This document shows positions 21,897 to 24,795 of a stretch of DNA of 24,795 nucleotides, piece after piece. Both the position numbers and the translations under genes were made by a program. Every line of letters begins with the position of its first letter. The first letter of the stretch is position 1. The DNA comes from CAZMVY01 sp964617875 (GTDB taxonomy: Bacteria > Planctomycetota > Phycisphaerae > UBA1845 > PWPN01). The notes under the pieces are model-generated. The model worked only from the letters and a program-made list of their open reading frames with translations, was not told the origin of the DNA and made no database searches. The stretch spans positions 1 to 24,795 of the forward strand of contig CAZUAI010000082.1 of NCBI GenBank assembly GCA_964617875.1. Direction: 5' to 3'.

Positions 21897-22700
21897 ATGG
21901 CCCCGGTGAGTACGCAACCGGCCCGGACGGTCAAGGTGGCGGTGTGCCAGGTGCTCTGTATCGACGGCGACCGCGAGGGCAACTTCCGGCGGATCGAGTA
22001 CGCCCTGGAGCAGGCGCAGAAGGAGGCCGCGCAGATCGCCTGCCTGCCGGAGTCCGTCATTCTCGGCTGGGAGAACCGCGATGCGCACCGGATGGCGGCG
22101 CCGATCCCCGGCAAGGACAGCGACCGCATCGCCCGCCTGGCGAAGGCATACGGATTGATGATCGCGATCGGCCTTGACGAAAAGGACGGCGACAGGCTGT
22201 ACGGCTCGGCCATCCTCGTGGACCGCTCGGGCAGACTGCTCTGGAAACACCGGAAGATCAACGTCCTCGCCGAGTTGATGGACCCGCCCTACGCGTCCGG
22301 GAAACCGGACGACATCGGCGTCGCCGATACCGAGTTCGGCCGCATCGGCATGATGATCTGTGCGGACACATTCACCGACGATCACATCCGCCGGATGGCG
22401 GCGCTCAAGCCCGACCTTGTTCTGGTTCCGTATGGCTGGGCGGAGACGGTGGACAAGTGGCCCGGTCACGCGAAGGAACTTGAGAAGCTCGTGTGCAGGA
22501 TTGCGAAGGCATGGGCTTGCCCCGTCGTCGGCACGGATCTGGTCGGCGTGATCTCGCAGGGCCCGTGGCGCGGCCGCACGTACGGCGGCGCGAGCGTGGT
22601 GGCCGACGCGGACGGCAGGAGCGTCGCCGTGCTCCGCGACCGCGACGTGGAGGTGCGGGTGATCGAGCTGCGAATCGGCGGTCGGCTGCGATCCCGGTAG
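21897..22700 (+). CDS. Carbon-nitrogen hydrolase (nitrilase superfamily amidase)
   Basis: A 267-residue nitrilase-superfamily protein with a complete catalytic triad: E52 in LPESV, K120 in KHRKINVL and C155 in GMMICADTF. The usual fold landmarks are present (KVAVCQV at the start, YGSAILVDRSG, ELIRRMAALKPDLVLVPY-like text, and GGASVVADADG near the end). Such enzymes hydrolyse amides or N-carbamyl compounds; the substrate is unknown. GGAG lies 6 nt before the ATG at 21897. An in-frame TTG at 21843, overlapping the previous stop codon, would add 18 residues (LRLCGILIGAVLTETAMA) that look like a short export signal, so a secreted or membrane-attached form cannot be excluded. It probably shares a transcript with the two preceding genes. 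Confidence 0.85.
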   Translation: MAPVSTQPARTVKVAVCQVLCIDGDREGNFRRIEYALEQAQKEAAQIACLPESVILGWENRDAHRMAAPIPGKDSDRIARLAKAYGLMIAIGLDEKDGDRLYGSAILVDRSGRLLWKHRKINVLAELMDPPYASGKPDDIGVADTEFGRIGMMICADTFTDDHIRRMAALKPDLVLVPYGWAETVDKWPGHAKELEKLVCRIAKAWACPVVGTDLVGVISQGPWRGRTYGGASVVADADGRSVAVLRDRDVEVRVIELRIGGRLRSR

Positions 22701-22801
22701 GGGTGTCTTCCCGATCTGCCCGGCCGCCGCAAAAACCCGAACGACCGCAGGGATCTAGCCGATATGACGAGAGTGCGTACGCGTGCGCCGGCGCGGCGGG
22801 G

Positions 22802-22830
22802 TTGACCCTTGCGCCCGGCGCGGCTAGCAT
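22802..22830 (+). promoter_or_regulatory. Sigma70-like promoter of clpC
   Basis: TTGACC (22802-22807), a 17-bp spacer and TAGCAT (22825-22830) match the consensus at 5 of 6 and 4 of 6 positions. Transcription would start near 22837, giving a leader of about 170 nt before the clpC ATG at 23008. The rest of the 22701-23007 gap holds no gene that I can support. I see no CIRCE-type inverted repeat or other heat-shock operator. Confidence 0.5.
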
Positions 22831-23007
22831 TGTGGAGATTCTCGGACCCTGACCGCGAGCGGCACGGATCGTATCAAGAACCAACGGGCTGTGTCCGCCG
22901 TCGCGGAGCGGCCGTGTTTCGTCACCGGCGCATGGTGGCGCCGGACGGGGGTTCGGTTGGGGGCTCGGAGACGCTGCTGTCGGGCGTGACACCACGGGGG
23001 CCGGATA

Positions 23008-24795
<1,788 letters not shown>

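Overview
This window is GC-rich bacterial chromosome. It is most likely from a planctomycete, possibly a Phycisphaerae-like or uncultured relative. That placement is an inference from three things. Two secreted proteins share a Cys-containing, dockerin-like EF-hand tail of a type common in Planctomycetota. There is a pseudopilin of the planctomycete style. The housekeeping genes are scattered singly or in short runs rather than in the large clusters seen in other phyla. I see no rRNA, tRNA, CRISPR array, phage or conjugative module.

Layout. 1-1170: the 5' part of a secreted protein (minus), a gene-free stretch, a truncated GIY-YIG nuclease gene and two palindromic repeats. 1250-2782 (minus): a secreted protein with two aspartyl-protease-like DTG motifs and an EF-hand tail. 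2915-5521 (plus): threonine synthase and an SsnA-type amidohydrolase. 5599-5826: two inverted-repeat units built from the same 13-bp arm. 5842-9968 (plus): acpS, murG, a membrane-anchored HEAT-repeat protein and a DAACS-family symporter. 9955-13481 (minus): dxr and an enlarged rseP, overlapping by 16 bp. 13719-15996 (plus): Nudix hydrolase, rhomboid protease and a PHP-domain phosphoesterase. 16140-19780 (minus): a pseudopilin, a small single-pass membrane protein and a large secreted protein with an EF-hand tail. 20049-22700 (plus): larC, a membrane/coiled-coil protein with a C-terminal helix-turn-helix-like segment, and a nitrilase-superfamily amidase. 23008 to the end (plus): clpC, incomplete.

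How the genes relate. acpS (acyl carrier protein activation), murG (lipid II synthesis), dxr (isoprenoid precursors) and rseP (intramembrane proteolysis) all serve envelope and lipid metabolism. dxr and rseP are translationally coupled behind a good sigma70-like promoter. The secreted proteins, the pseudopilin and the rhomboid also concern the cell surface. ClpC belongs to protein quality control.

The least ordinary content is in the repeats and the secreted proteins. A short element with 12-bp terminal inverted repeats lies immediately after the rhomboid stop codon. A diverged copy lies between the convergent symporter and rseP genes and appears to have supplied the last 35 or so residues of the symporter. 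The bilobed retropepsin-like secreted protein and the shared EF-hand tail are the best protein-level leads. I found no convincing evidence of a wholly new defence or metabolic system.
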